The position numbers were made by a program, and so were the translations under genes. Positions 17,567-26,360 of a stretch of 64,000 nt of DNA are shown here, piece by piece. The notes beneath the pieces are model-generated. The model did not search any database. It was not told the origin of the DNA and saw only the letters and a list, made by a program, of their open reading frames with translations. The stretch's first letter is position 1. Each line of letters opens with the position of its first letter. Source of the stretch: Romboutsia_E sp900604535 (GTDB lineage Bacteria; Bacillota; Clostridia; Peptostreptococcales; Peptostreptococcaceae); NCBI RefSeq assembly GCF_900604535.1, contig NZ_UWOT01000013.1, positions 1-64,000 of the forward strand, written 5' to 3'.

Positions 17567-18268
17567 TTAAGCTTCTGCTGCATTTCCAACAAATACCATA
17601 GTTAACATTACAAATATGAATGCTTGTAATACACCTGAGAATAAATCAAAGTACAGATGTAGTGGAACTGGTATAGCAAATTGGAACACTGATATTGTTA
17701 TACCAGGTATTAAACCTGATAAAAATCCTAAGAATTGATATACAAGAGACATTATAACTGCCCCACCTAATATATTACCGAATGGACGGAATGATAATGA
17801 AATAGGTCTTGCTATTTCACTGACAATGTTCATAGGTAACATTATAGCAACCGGCTCAGCTAATCCCTTGAAATATGCTATTCCTTTTGCCTTAACTCCA
17901 CTATAGTAAATTAGAAATACTGTTATTAATGAAAATGCTATTGTTGTGTCTAAATCAGTTGTAGGTGATCTAAATCCTAGCAAACCTATTAGATTCGAAC
18001 ATACAAAAAATATAAACAAACTTCCTATGTAAGGAACCATATTAGGCATCTTTCTAACTGCTTCTTCACCCATAGTAGACTTTACTAAGTTTAAAAGAGT
18101 TGTAACGGCATACTCTAGAAATATTTGTACTTTACTAGTTGGAACTTTTTTAAGATTTCTAGTTAAAAAATATGATGTTATAGCTAATAATACTATTATT
18201 AACCAACTAGTTGTAACTGTAGTACTTATTCTGAAGTTACCAAACTCTATCCATCTTGCATAATTCAT
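17567..18268 (-). CDS. atpB: ATP synthase a subunit
   Basis: The stator ion-channel subunit of Fo, 233 residues with about five or six membrane helices. The essential Arg is in SLSFRPFGN (about residue 165), facing the c-ring site. The C-terminal helix with PVPLHLYFDLFSG is typical. AAGGAG precedes the start, which lies within two bases of the atpI-like stop. Confidence 0.96.
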   Translation of the reverse strand: MNYARWIEFGNFRISTTVTTSWLIIVLLAITSYFLTRNLKKVPTSKVQIFLEYAVTTLLNLVKSTMGEEAVRKMPNMVPYIGSLFIFFVCSNLIGLLGFRSPTTDLDTTIAFSLITVFLIYYSGVKAKGIAYFKGLAEPVAIMLPMNIVSEIARPISLSFRPFGNILGGAVIMSLVYQFLGFLSGLIPGITISVFQFAIPVPLHLYFDLFSGVLQAFIFVMLTMVFVGNAAEA

Positions 18269-18269
18269 C

Positions 18270-18659
18270 CTATAACTCCTTTCTTTTTAATTTATTAAAT
18301 AGTATATTCCTTGATAAGATTACTATCTTTGGTCCTATTAGACCTAACAGAACACCTATTAAATGTAATTTTTGAGACTTTACTGTTACAAATAGCACTA
18401 TTGCTATTATAATCATTCTCACAAAATACTGACTTGATGCATAAAGTTTAGCACCATTAGGAGACATCTCAACTGACTTTTCAATAGTTTTTGCTAACAT
18501 TGTAAAGTTCATCAATGCCACTATAGTACCTAGTATCAAACCAAGCATCATACTACCATTAAGCATAGACGTCAGTATTAACCCTATAGTTATTACAACA
18601 TCATATATAATAACTCCTTTATTTATGTTTTTTATTTCTTCTTGTAACCTAATATCCAA
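18270..18659 (-). CDS. atpI: ATP synthase subunit I (AtpI-like)
   Basis: A small membrane protein encoded just upstream of atpB, with about four membrane helices in 129 residues. AtpI-type proteins help assemble the c ring and, with AtpZ, have been linked to Mg2+/Ca2+ transport. The frame is open up to 18725 inside the upstream gene. The best start is the TTG at 18659, 4 bases after the atpZ stop, with AAGGAAG upstream; it gives the usual short cytoplasmic N-terminus. Confidence 0.8.
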   Translation of the reverse strand: MDIRLQEEIKNINKGVIIYDVVITIGLILTSMLNGSMMLGLILGTIVALMNFTMLAKTIEKSVEMSPNGAKLYASSQYFVRMIIIAIVLFVTVKSQKLHLIGVLLGLIGPKIVILSRNILFNKLKRKEL

Positions 18660-18663
18660 ATGA

Positions 18664-18891
18664 TCACTTCCTTTTTGTGTATCCAATAACTGTTTTGTAT
18701 ACAGATAAAAACGCTCCACCAACACCTATCACTAAAAATATTAATGTAAATATTGGTTTGGTATTAATTAAGTTATCTATAAATCTACCAACAAAAAAAG
18801 TACCCAATATAGATATTATCATCATAATACCTAACTGACTTATTAAGGATAGCATTTTTGCAACTTCTATATATGTATTTTTCTTACCCAT
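18664..18891 (-). CDS. atpZ: AtpZ-like small membrane protein
   Basis: The first gene of the atp operon: 75 residues, two membrane helices joined by a short loop (FIDNLINTKP), and a basic C-terminus (YTKRK). This is the size and layout of AtpZ, the partner of AtpI in Firmicutes. GAGGAAG precedes the ATG. About 45 bases separate it from the atp promoter. Confidence 0.8.
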   Translation of the reverse strand: MGKKNTYIEVAKMLSLISQLGIMMIISILGTFFVGRFIDNLINTKPIFTLIFLVIGVGGAFLSVYKTVIGYTKRK

Positions 18892-18922
18892 TAAATCTTC
18901 CTCTTTCTAATACACATTTCCA

Positions 18923-19030
18923 TTGACTTTATCAACATTATACGACAATTATTGACATCATCAACATACTATTGCAATTCTACTATTTCTTTAACAATTT
19001 GTATCAAATTTCATCAATTGACTCAGTCAA
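18923..19030. promoter_or_regulatory. three TTGA-N5-TCAA dyads, possible operators
   Basis: Sites at 18923-18935, 18952-18964 and 19018-19030 each fit TTGA, five bases, TCAA. The first two share ATTGAC-N3-ATCAACAT (14 of 17 bases identical) and flank the -10 element on both sides. The third is embedded in a longer inverted repeat (AATTGAC, TCA, GTCAATT; 19016-19032). The half-sites recall Crp/Fnr-family operators, but the spacing is one base shorter than the classical TTGAT-N4-ATCAA. Confidence 0.5.
18937..18964 (-). promoter_or_regulatory. atp operon promoter
   Basis: On the minus strand the -35 is TTGATG (18959-18964), the spacer 16 bases and the -10 TATAAT (18937-18942), about 45 bases upstream of the first gene. 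The -35 lies inside one of the TTGA-N5-TCAA dyads, so a protein bound there would compete with RNA polymerase. Confidence 0.7.
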
Positions 19031-19261
19031 TTAAAATCGCTTTTAAAGATTTAATAGATTTTTAATTGTATAATTATCATTTTGTTAATTTTTTTGCAAA
19101 TGTTTTCGTTAAATTAATTTTACCATATTTTTTACAAAATACAATTCTTTTTGCAAATTAACTATTTTTTTATAGCAATTTGTTTTATTTGTTTTATTTT
19201 TAAAACTCTTATATCCATTGTACTTAATATAATACAAGTACACATAAAAAACACTATAAAA

Positions 19262-19297
19262 AGGGCAGGTTTAAATTTAATTTATACCTCCCCCATA
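19262..19297 (-). terminator. terminator of the rpiB-upp operon
   Basis: On the minus strand an imperfect GGGGAGGTATAAATT arm pairs with AATTTAAACCTGCCC and is followed by TTTTTAT. It lies a few bases after the upp stop codon. Confidence 0.75.
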
Positions 19298-19308
19298 TAT
19301 TAAAATTA

Positions 19309-19938
19309 TTATTTAGTACCGAATAATCTATCCCCAGCATCACCTAATCCTGGAACTATATATCCATGATCATTTAACTTTTCATCTATAGCTGCTACAT
19401 ATATGTCTACATCAGGATGATATTTTTTAACTTCTTCTATACCTTCTGGAGCTGCAACTAAGTTAACTAACTTTATATTATTTGCACCTTTTGCTTTTAA
19501 TACATCTATAGCCGCAACAGCAGAACCACCTGTAGCTAGCATAGGATCTACAACTAACATTTCCCTCTCATTTATATCTTGAGGAAGTTTACAGTAGTAC
19601 TCAACTGGCTGTAAAGTTTCAGGATCTCTGTATAACCCAACATGACCTATCTTAGCTGCTGGCATTAAACTTACTAATCCATCTACCATCCCAAGTCCTG
19701 CTCTTAGTATAGGCACTATTCCCAACTTCTTACCTTGTAAAGATTTAAATGTAGCTTTAGTTACTGGAGTTTCTACTTCTACATCTTCTAATGGTAAGTT
19801 TCTTGTTATTTCATATCCCATTAGCATTGTTATTTCTGTTAGAAGTTGTCTAAAATCCTTTGACCCTGTGTTTACATCTCTCATTAAAGTTAATTTATGT
19901 TGTATTAATGGATGATCTGTTACTATTACTTTACTCAT
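19309..19938 (-). CDS. upp: uracil phosphoribosyltransferase
   Basis: Salvages uracil with PRPP to make UMP. The 209-residue length is typical. The PRPP loop reads VDPMLATGGSA (about 130-140), and the uracil-binding C-terminus GLGDAGDRLFGTK is intact. AGGAGG lies nine bases before the ATG. It follows rpiB by 13 bases and sits upstream of the atp operon, as in B. subtilis. Confidence 0.97.
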   Translation of the reverse strand: MSKVIVTDHPLIQHKLTLMRDVNTGSKDFRQLLTEITMLMGYEITRNLPLEDVEVETPVTKATFKSLQGKKLGIVPILRAGLGMVDGLVSLMPAAKIGHVGLYRDPETLQPVEYYCKLPQDINEREMLVVDPMLATGGSAVAAIDVLKAKGANNIKLVNLVAAPEGIEEVKKYHPDVDIYVAAIDEKLNDHGYIVPGLGDAGDRLFGTK

Positions 19939-19951
19939 TTTATAATGCCTC

Positions 19952-20404
19952 CTATTTATTATGCTTTTCTTCTATCTTATTTATCATATCAACTCTTCTA
20001 GAGTGTCTATCACCTTCAAACTCTGTATTAATCCAAGCATCTACTATTTCTATAGCAAGTCCCCTACCTAAAACTCTTTCACCTAAAGATAACATATTTG
20101 CATTGTTATGAGCTTTTGACATTTTTGCTGAAAATACATCTGATACAACTGCACATCTTATACCAGGAACTTTGTTTGCCGCTAGTGATATTCCTATACC
20201 TGTACCACAACAAACTATTCCATAATCTACATCTTTATTTACTACTGCATTGGCAACTTCTTCTCCATAGAATGGATAGTCTACTGATTCAGTGTCATTA
20301 TTTGTGCCATAGTCTATACATTCTATCCCTTTTGATTCTAAATGATTCTTAATTTCTATTTTTAGGTTATATCCTCCATGATCACACCCTAATCCAATTT
20401 TCAT
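19952..20404 (-). CDS. rpiB: ribose-5-phosphate isomerase B
   Basis: Interconverts ribose-5-phosphate and ribulose-5-phosphate. It has 150 residues, with CDHGGY at the start, Cys66 in CCGTGIG as the expected catalytic residue and His99 in KAHNNANM. Transcribed with upp, it supplies the PRPP precursor used by that enzyme. The leader upstream contains TATTATGTAT-like direct repeats (20421-20453) of unknown meaning. Confidence 0.95.
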   Translation of the reverse strand: MKIGLGCDHGGYNLKIEIKNHLESKGIECIDYGTNNDTESVDYPFYGEEVANAVVNKDVDYGIVCCGTGIGISLAANKVPGIRCAVVSDVFSAKMSKAHNNANMLSLGERVLGRGLAIEIVDAWINTEFEGDRHSRRVDMINKIEEKHNK

Positions 20405-20554
20405 GTTATATTATCCTCCGCATTATGTATTATGTATATTTTGTATTATGTATCAAAATAGCGAATTTATTTTTATTCAAAATTTAAAACATTCACCATT
20501 TTTTGTTCTTATGATATTATATTAAATAAAGCTAAATTTTACTAGTATTTTTCA

Positions 20555-20577
20555 TATAGTTTTAATATTGAAACTAT
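20555..20577 (-). terminator. probable terminator of the ZIP-tsaC pair
   Basis: A short ATAGTTT stem with a loop of about 8 bases on the minus strand, followed by ATGAAAAATA. The T-tail is poor, so this is a weak call. It overlaps the tsaC stop codon. Confidence 0.4.
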
Positions 20578-21614
20578 ACTTTTATAACTTTATATCCGGC
20601 TGATTTAAGCAACCTGTTCATGATAGCTCTTCCTACCCCGCTATTAGGAAATTCTTCAGAATAAATTTTATCTACATTATTCTTATCCATTTCTATTAAA
20701 GTACTAAATAAGTTAGTTCCAACCTCATCTAAGTTATCACCTAAACCTATCACTATTCCTCTATATTTAGACTTATTTTTATTTAAACACATGACTCCAG
20801 TTCTTAATTCATTATTCGTGTTTTCTTCAATTAAATCGTTAATTTTTTTTACTACATCTTCTTCTTTTCCTGACACTATATAAACATCTGCATTAGGAGA
20901 GTAATGAGTATACTTCATTCCTGGAGCTTTCGCTTTATCATTATCTTCTTTCTTTTCTAAAGATGGATCTAAATCTACTTCTCCAATTAATTTTTCCAAT
21001 TCTTCTTTTGTTATACTTCCAGGTCTAAGAATCATAGGTATTCTTTCAGTCATATCTAAAACAGTAGATTCTAGTCCAAAATCACAATCTCCTCCTAATA
21101 TTATCCCACTTACTCTACCATACATCTCCTCTTTTACATGATTTCCTTTTGTAGGAGATGGTCTACCTGATATATTAGCTGAAGGTGCTGCTATCGGTAC
21201 TCCAGCTTCTTTTATTATAGCTTGAGCTATTTTATGAGATGGCATCCTTATAGCAACAGTTTCTAATCCACCACTAGTAGTTTTAGGTACTATATCCTTC
21301 TTATTTAAAACTATAGTTATTGGACCTGGCCAAAAAGCATCCATTACTATTTTAGCTTTCTCACTTACATTATCCGCTAAATCATATACATCTTTCTTAT
21401 CACAAATATGTACTATAAGAGGATTATCACTAGGTCTTCCTTTTGCTTCATATATTTTTTTTACAGCACTATCGTCTAATGCATTTGCTCCTAGACCATA
21501 AACTGTCTCTGTAGGAAATATTACTGTTTTTCCTTGTTTTAAAAATTTTGCTTGTTTTCTTATTTCATTAATATCTATATTATTTTCGTCAATTTCACTT
21601 ATGATAGTTTTCAT
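20574..21614 (-). CDS. tsaC: L-threonylcarbamoyladenylate synthase (Sua5 type)
   Basis: Makes threonylcarbamoyl-AMP from threonine, bicarbonate and ATP, the first step of the tRNA t6A modification at position 37. The 346 residues are a YrdC/TsaC domain (about 1-205, with FPTETVYGLGANA and SANISGRPSPT), a linker, and a C-terminal Sua5 domain (about 240-346). This is the long Sua5 form (B. subtilis YwlC) and not the short E. coli TsaC. It follows the ZIP gene by 25 bases. Confidence 0.94.
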   Translation of the reverse strand: MKTIISEIDENNIDINEIRKQAKFLKQGKTVIFPTETVYGLGANALDDSAVKKIYEAKGRPSDNPLIVHICDKKDVYDLADNVSEKAKIVMDAFWPGPITIVLNKKDIVPKTTSGGLETVAIRMPSHKIAQAIIKEAGVPIAAPSANISGRPSPTKGNHVKEEMYGRVSGIILGGDCDFGLESTVLDMTERIPMILRPGSITKEELEKLIGEVDLDPSLEKKEDNDKAKAPGMKYTHYSPNADVYIVSGKEEDVVKKINDLIEENTNNELRTGVMCLNKNKSKYRGIVIGLGDNLDEVGTNLFSTLIEMDKNNVDKIYSEEFPNSGVGRAIMNRLLKSAGYKVIKV

Positions 21615-21639
21615 TTAGCATACCTACCTTTGTCTTAAT

Positions 21640-22320
21640 TTAGATGCAATATACAATTAGTGTACCTACTAAAAATCCAATTATACAATACAGGCTTCTT
21701 GATTTAGGAAATATCTCTTCTAAAACAACATACATCATTGTACCTGCTGCTGTTGCAAGAAACACACCTATAAGAGAACTAAATATTCCTCCAAAATAAG
21801 CACCTAAAAAACTTCCTACCCCCATAGGTATTCCGGCTATTACAGTAAATAAAATCACCTTTGTAATTTTCATTTTACTTCCAACCAAACTCAATGCTGT
21901 AGCTAATCCTTCTGGTACATTATGTATTCCAATAACAATCGCTAGTGTCATTCCAAGAGATTCTTTTGACATAAATGAAGAACCTATTGCTAACCCTTCC
22001 GGTAAGTTATGTAGTAATATACTAAAAAAGATTAAATAACCAGACTTCATATCACTAGATACATCTAATTTAGATTTAATTATCATAGTTATTATTACAC
22101 CTAAGAATGTAAAAATAACAGTTTGAATAACCCCCATAACTTCCATAGATTCTTTCATAAGGTCAAATACAACAACAGCAAGCATTATTCCACCAGATAA
22201 CCCCATAAAAAAATCTATATATTTGTCCACTTTTTTCTTAAAAATCGCCGAGATTAAACCACCAAGGCCAGTCCCCATAACTCCTGCAAGTAAACCAATT
22301 AAAGTTATTTTTAATATCAA
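21640..22320 (-). CDS. ZIP family metal transporter
   Basis: A 226-residue integral membrane protein with about seven helices. Two signature metal sites, HNLPEGLAIG and HNVPEGLATA, lie on consecutive central helices, which is diagnostic of the ZIP family (Zn2+, Fe2+ or Mn2+ uptake). Metal preference cannot be read from these motifs. It starts at TTG with GGGGGATAGAGAA upstream. It occupies a slot between prfA and tsaC that holds other genes in B. subtilis. Confidence 0.9.
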   Translation of the reverse strand: MILKITLIGLLAGVMGTGLGGLISAIFKKKVDKYIDFFMGLSGGIMLAVVVFDLMKESMEVMGVIQTVIFTFLGVIITMIIKSKLDVSSDMKSGYLIFFSILLHNLPEGLAIGSSFMSKESLGMTLAIVIGIHNVPEGLATALSLVGSKMKITKVILFTVIAGIPMGVGSFLGAYFGGIFSSLIGVFLATAAGTMMYVVLEEIFPKSRSLYCIIGFLVGTLIVYCI

Positions 22321-22397
22321 TTCTCTATCCCCCTTGTACTGTTATATAATAATTATATACAGTACACCCCTATAACATAACTAAAGTAGCTATAGAA

Positions 22398-22420
22398 AAA
22401 TCCCTAAATATTAGGGATTT
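22398..22420 (-). terminator. terminator of the prmC-prfA operon
   Basis: A perfect 10-bp stem (AAATCCCTAA and its complement) with a 3-base loop, followed by TTTTTC on the minus strand. The stem overlaps the prfA stop codon. Confidence 0.85.
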
Positions 22421-23483
22421 ATATTGCAGACATTTTTTCAGTTTGATCAACTGTTATAAGAGCATCTATCATTTCATCTATGTCTCCATCTAAGAATTGA
22501 TCTAACTTATATAATGTTAAATTTATTCTATGATCACTTACTCTACCTTGAGGGAAGTTGTAAGTTCTTATTCTTTCAGATCTGTCTCCTGTACCTACCT
22601 GACTCTTTCTTTCAGCTGATATTTCTTTATTTTGTTCAGCTATTGCTTTATCATTAAGTCTTGCGACTAATATTTTTAAAGCTTGTTCTTTATTCTTTAA
22701 TTGTGACTTACCATCTTGACAAGATACTACTTCACCTGTAGGTATATGAGTTATTCTAACTGCAGAGTCAGTAGTATTAACACTTTGCCCACCATTTCCT
22801 GATGAACGGAACACGTCTATTCTTAAATCATTTGGATTTATATTTACTTCTACTGTTTCAACCTCTGGTAATACAGCAACAGTTGCTGTTGATGTATGTA
22901 TTCTTCCTCCAGATTCAGTTGCAGGTATTCTTTGAACTCTATGAACTCCTGATTCATATTTTAATCTTGAATATGCTCCTTTACCTTTTATTAAGAAAGA
23001 TACTTCTTTATATCCACCAACACCAGTATCACTAGCACTTAATAATTCAATTTTCCATCTTCTTCTTTCAGCGTATCTTGAATACATTCTGAATAAATCT
23101 CCAGCAAATAGAGCTGCCTCATCTCCACCTGCTCCACCTCTAACCTCAACTATAACGTTCTTTTCATCATTAGGGTCCTTAGGTAATAATAATATTTTTA
23201 ATTCAGCTTCTAATGGTTCTACTTGAGCTTCCATCTCTGATAATTCCATTTTAGCTAATTCTCTTAATTCTTCATCTGATTCTTCTTGTAATATTTCCTT
23301 AGACTCTTTTATAGTGTTTAAAACTGATTGGTACTCTCTGAATTTCATTATAATCGGCTCTAAGTCTGAATGTTCCTTCATATACTTTTGCCAAACTTTT
23401 TGATCATTGATTATCTCTGGATCACTTATCTTTTCAGTTAATTCTTTATATTTATCTTCTAGTACTGCTAATTTCTGTAACAT
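22419..23483 (-). CDS. prfA: peptide chain release factor 1
   Basis: Reads UAA and UAG stop codons and releases the finished protein. The 354-residue length is normal. The GGQ loop is in GNGGQSVNTTDSA. The recognition tripeptide region reads RIPATESGGR, with PAT as expected for RF1. The GGQ glutamine is methylated by PrmC, encoded directly upstream. Confidence 0.98.
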   Translation of the reverse strand: MLQKLAVLEDKYKELTEKISDPEIINDQKVWQKYMKEHSDLEPIIMKFREYQSVLNTIKESKEILQEESDEELRELAKMELSEMEAQVEPLEAELKILLLPKDPNDEKNVIVEVRGGAGGDEAALFAGDLFRMYSRYAERRRWKIELLSASDTGVGGYKEVSFLIKGKGAYSRLKYESGVHRVQRIPATESGGRIHTSTATVAVLPEVETVEVNINPNDLRIDVFRSSGNGGQSVNTTDSAVRITHIPTGEVVSCQDGKSQLKNKEQALKILVARLNDKAIAEQNKEISAERKSQVGTGDRSERIRTYNFPQGRVSDHRINLTLYKLDQFLDGDIDEMIDALITVDQTEKMSAI

Positions 23484-23525
23484 ACTTTCACCTCTTTAAT
23501 TGTAGCATATCAATTTTTCATTATA

Positions 23526-24377
23526 TCATAGTTTATAACCTATAACAACTCTCTCGATACCTTGTAAGTCTTTCTTTGTATATATTTTATTATACCCATT
23601 ATCTCTCATAATTTCTGAAACAGCCTGAGCTTGATCATGCCCTACCTCATATGCAAGGATCCCATTTTCTTTTAAATACTTTCTTGACTGCTCTGTTATT
23701 TCTCTATAAAAATCTAAACCATCTTCTCCTCCTTCTAGGGCAGTATATGGTTCATAGTCTTTTACTTGTATATGTAGAGTTTCTATATCCTTCTTTGGTA
23801 TATATGGTGGATTTGATACGATTACATCAAACTGAGTATCTGTATTTTCTATAGCGCTAAATAAATCTGATTTAATAAATGTTACTCTATCATCAACATT
23901 ATTATTTATAGCATTTATCTTTCCAACCTCTAATGGTACATCATACATATCAAATGATGTGACATTTGAACTAGGCAAGTATTTAGCTAAACTTATAGTT
24001 ATTGCACCAGATCCAGTCCCTATATCCAATATGTTTAATTGTTTTTCATCACTACAAAGCTCTATTAACTCTTCTACTAATGGTTCTGTATCTGGTCTAG
24101 GTATTAACACTCCTTCTTTTACATAAAAGTCTAATCCCATAAACTCTCTATTCCCAACTATATAAGCAATCGGTCTTCCTTTTATTCTATCTTCTACAAG
24201 ATTTTTAAATAATTCTTCTTCGTCTTTAGTAACTTCTTTATTTAAATTTAATCTTATATAAAGATTATCTACATTACCAAGTGCTTTTTCTAATAATATT
24301 TCGACATCTAGTCTAGGTGTATCACTTATAGTTTCTAATTCCTTTGAGTACTTTATAATTATATCTTTTATTGTCAT
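23526..24377 (-). CDS. prmC: release-factor glutamine methyltransferase
   Basis: Methylates the GGQ glutamine of release factors using S-adenosylmethionine. The 283 residues are an N-terminal helical domain and a Rossmann methyltransferase with ILDIGTGSGAI (SAM site, about 120) and NPPY (about 187), which holds the substrate glutamine. It sits between the DUF1385 gene and prfA, with about 40 bases to prfA. AGGAGCAG precedes the ATG. Confidence 0.96.
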   Translation of the reverse strand: MTIKDIIIKYSKELETISDTPRLDVEILLEKALGNVDNLYIRLNLNKEVTKDEEELFKNLVEDRIKGRPIAYIVGNREFMGLDFYVKEGVLIPRPDTEPLVEELIELCSDEKQLNILDIGTGSGAITISLAKYLPSSNVTSFDMYDVPLEVGKINAINNNVDDRVTFIKSDLFSAIENTDTQFDVIVSNPPYIPKKDIETLHIQVKDYEPYTALEGGEDGLDFYREITEQSRKYLKENGILAYEVGHDQAQAVSEIMRDNGYNKIYTKKDLQGIERVVIGYKL

Positions 24378-24389
24378 AACTGCTCCTTC

Positions 24390-25292
24390 TTACTTTACAA
24401 CAGCTTTTAATGCCGCAAGTGCAACCTCTAGTTGTAAATCATCTGGTTCTTTTGTTGTAAATTTTTGTAACATCATTCCTGGATAAGCAACAAATTTAGT
24501 TAATTTATTATTATATTTCCCAAGAAATCTTATTATTTCATAAGATATTCCTGCTACTATTGGTATACATATTATTCTCATAATCACTCTTATTAATGGA
24601 TTTGGCCATCCAAAAAATGAAAATAAAATTATCGATGTAGACATCACTATAAATAAAAAGTTAGTTCCACACCTAGGATGTAATGTTGTAAATTTTCTTG
24701 CATTTTCTACTGTAAGTTCTAAGTTATTCTCATAACAATATACAGCCTTATGTTCTGCTCCATGATACTGAAAAGTTCTTTCTATATCCTTATTTTTTGA
24801 AATTATAACAATATAAGCAAACAGTATCAGTATTCTAATTATTCCCTCTATTAAATTTAAAATAACCTTATTCGAAATAATATTGGAAAATAACCCTCCT
24901 AAAAATGTAGGAGTTAATACAAATAACCCTACTGATAATATTAGTGCTAATATCATAGATATTCCTACAATTACATCATTTACTTTATCCTTAAATATTC
25001 TTTTTAAAAATAAATCAAATTTATCTTCCTCTTCATCTTCATCTTCATCCATAAAAAATTCAGAAGAATAATTTAAACTATTTATACCTTCAATCATATT
25101 TTCAATCAATATAAATGTACCTCTAATAAATGGAATTTTATCTATTTTTTTTTCACTTATCCAACTTTTTATTTTATTTTTCTTTATTACAATTTCTCCA
25201 TCTGCTTTTCTAACAGCTATAGCTCTTTTTTGTTTTGATTGCATCATTACGCCTTCAATTAAAGCTTGACCCCCAACAGTCTGATTACTCAT
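24390..25292 (-). CDS. DUF1385 family membrane protein (YqhQ-like)
   Basis: A 300-residue multi-pass membrane protein with the DUF1385 hallmarks: GGQALIEGVMMQ at the N-terminus, HGAEHKAVYCYE and HPRCGTNFL in the middle, and about four or five membrane helices (roughly 100-165 and 210-250). A stretch of eight acidic residues (MDEDEDEEED, about 80-90) is conspicuous. The biochemical role of the family is not established. It lies 12 bases upstream of prmC, presumably co-transcribed. Confidence 0.88.
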   Translation of the reverse strand: MSNQTVGGQALIEGVMMQSKQKRAIAVRKADGEIVIKKNKIKSWISEKKIDKIPFIRGTFILIENMIEGINSLNYSSEFFMDEDEDEEEDKFDLFLKRIFKDKVNDVIVGISMILALILSVGLFVLTPTFLGGLFSNIISNKVILNLIEGIIRILILFAYIVIISKNKDIERTFQYHGAEHKAVYCYENNLELTVENARKFTTLHPRCGTNFLFIVMSTSIILFSFFGWPNPLIRVIMRIICIPIVAGISYEIIRFLGKYNNKLTKFVAYPGMMLQKFTTKEPDDLQLEVALAALKAVVK

Positions 25293-25350
25293 AGTTCACC
25301 TCTTAACTAATTTAAAGTTTTTTCTTATAATTTATTATAATATAAAAACA

Positions 25351-25384
25351 CCCTTTAAAGTAAATTTTATATTACTCTAAAGGG
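25351..25384 (-). terminator. terminator of tdk
   Basis: On the minus strand CCCTTTAGAGTAA pairs with TTACTTTAAAGGG (one mismatch) and is followed by TGTTTTTATA. It lies about 20 bases after the tdk stop. Confidence 0.8.
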
Positions 25385-25404
25385 ATATATTGTTAAATTA
25401 GTAT

Positions 25405-25980
25405 TTACTTATATACTACGTGACACTTTCTACATCTAGCCTCATAACTTTCAACTGCTCCAACTTGAATGATTGGATCATCATACTTAGCAGGCTCTCC
25501 ATTTATTAATCTTTGAGATCTAGTGGCTGGTTGGCCACAAACTGAGCATACAGCTTGTATCTTATCAACAAATTCAGCTACAGCTAATAATCTTGGAGTC
25601 GGTCCAAAAGGCTCACCTTTGAAATCCATATCTAAGCCAGCTGCTATAACTCTAATACCTTTATTAGCTAAATCTACAGCTATATTTACTATTTCTGCAT
25701 CAAAGAACTGAACTTCATCAATTCCTACAACTTGAACTTTATCATCTATATAATCATAAATTTCACTAGCTTTATTTATAGGTGTTGCATCTATACTTTC
25801 TCCACTATGCGAAACTACGTCTTCTTTGCTATATCTATCATCTATTTTAGGTTTAAATACTAAAACATTTTGTTTTGCTATTCTAGCTCTTTTTAATCTT
25901 CTTATAAGCTCTTCACTTTTCCCGCTGTACATTGGTCCAATTACAGCTTCTATATAACCATGATTTATCGGTCTATACAT
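25405..25980 (-). CDS. tdk: thymidine kinase
   Basis: Phosphorylates thymidine to dTMP for salvage. The 191 residues are type II thymidine kinase: P-loop GPMYSGKSEEL (about 16-26), catalytic Glu in GIDEVQFF, and a zinc-binding pair CSVCG / CRKCH near the C-terminus. It lies downstream of rpmE across a terminator hairpin, as in many Firmicutes. Confidence 0.97.
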   Translation of the reverse strand: MYRPINHGYIEAVIGPMYSGKSEELIRRLKRARIAKQNVLVFKPKIDDRYSKEDVVSHSGESIDATPINKASEIYDYIDDKVQVVGIDEVQFFDAEIVNIAVDLANKGIRVIAAGLDMDFKGEPFGPTPRLLAVAEFVDKIQAVCSVCGQPATRSQRLINGEPAKYDDPIIQVGAVESYEARCRKCHVVYK

Positions 25981-26008
25981 TCTTAGAACCCCCTATTACA
26001 ATAAAATA

Positions 26009-26030
26009 GGAGTTGGCTATTCCCAACTCC
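26009..26030 (-). terminator. terminator after rpmE
   Basis: A perfect 8-bp GC-containing stem (GGAGTTGG and its complement), 6-base loop, followed by TATTTTATTG on the minus strand. It separates rpmE from tdk. Confidence 0.8.
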
Positions 26031-26043
26031 ATTTTTATAAAAA

Positions 26044-26244
26044 TTAGTCCATTTTGAATCTCTTCTTGAATTTGTCGATTCTTCCACCTTTTTCTATATT
26101 CTTTTGCTTTCCTGTATAGAATGGATGGCATTCTGAACATATTTCAACTTTTATTTCATCGTTAGTTGAACCAGCCATGAACTTGTTTCCACATGCACAG
26201 CTTACTTCGATAACATCGTATTTTGGTTGTATATCTTTTTGCAT
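26044..26244 (-). CDS. rpmE: 50S ribosomal protein L31 (zinc type)
   Basis: A small ribosomal protein with a zinc site: CACG and CSECH cysteines are present, so this is the zinc-containing C+ form. The frame opens at a GTG at 26253, but the ATG at 26244 lies five bases after GAGGTGA and gives the usual MxKDIxPKY start (66 residues). It has its own promoter between rho and itself. Confidence 0.96.
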   Translation of the reverse strand: MQKDIQPKYDVIEVSCACGNKFMAGSTNDEIKVEICSECHPFYTGKQKNIEKGGRIDKFKKRFKMD

Positions 26245-26314
26245 CATTGTCACCTCTTCTCTTAATTTTTAAAATTAATTATATTAATTTTTCATTTACA
26301 TTATCAACTACACC

Positions 26315-26343
26315 ATTATAACACAAGTTTTTTTGTGGTACAA
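26315..26343 (-). promoter_or_regulatory. rpmE promoter
   Basis: On the minus strand the -35 is TTGTAC (26338-26343), the spacer 17 bases and the -10 TATAAT (26315-26320), about 70 bases upstream of the L31 start. Confidence 0.65.
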
Positions 26344-26360
26344 GGAGTTTTTGAATTACT

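Larger units (their letters stand above)
18892..19308 (-). other. atp operon control region, no gene
   Basis: A 417-base A/T-rich stretch without a credible gene. On the minus strand it holds the atp promoter (18937-18964) and three TTGA-N5-TCAA dyads (18923, 18952, 19018). Further right are poorly conserved A/T tracts with two copies of TTTTGCAAAT on the plus strand (about 19090 and 19150), and the upp terminator (19262-19297). Confidence 0.6.

Noticed and set aside
18892..19308. Rex operator upstream of the atp operon
   Set aside because: TTAACAA-like half-sites occur (about 18991 and 19084), but no TTGTTAA-N4-TTAACAA dyad with correct spacing was found.
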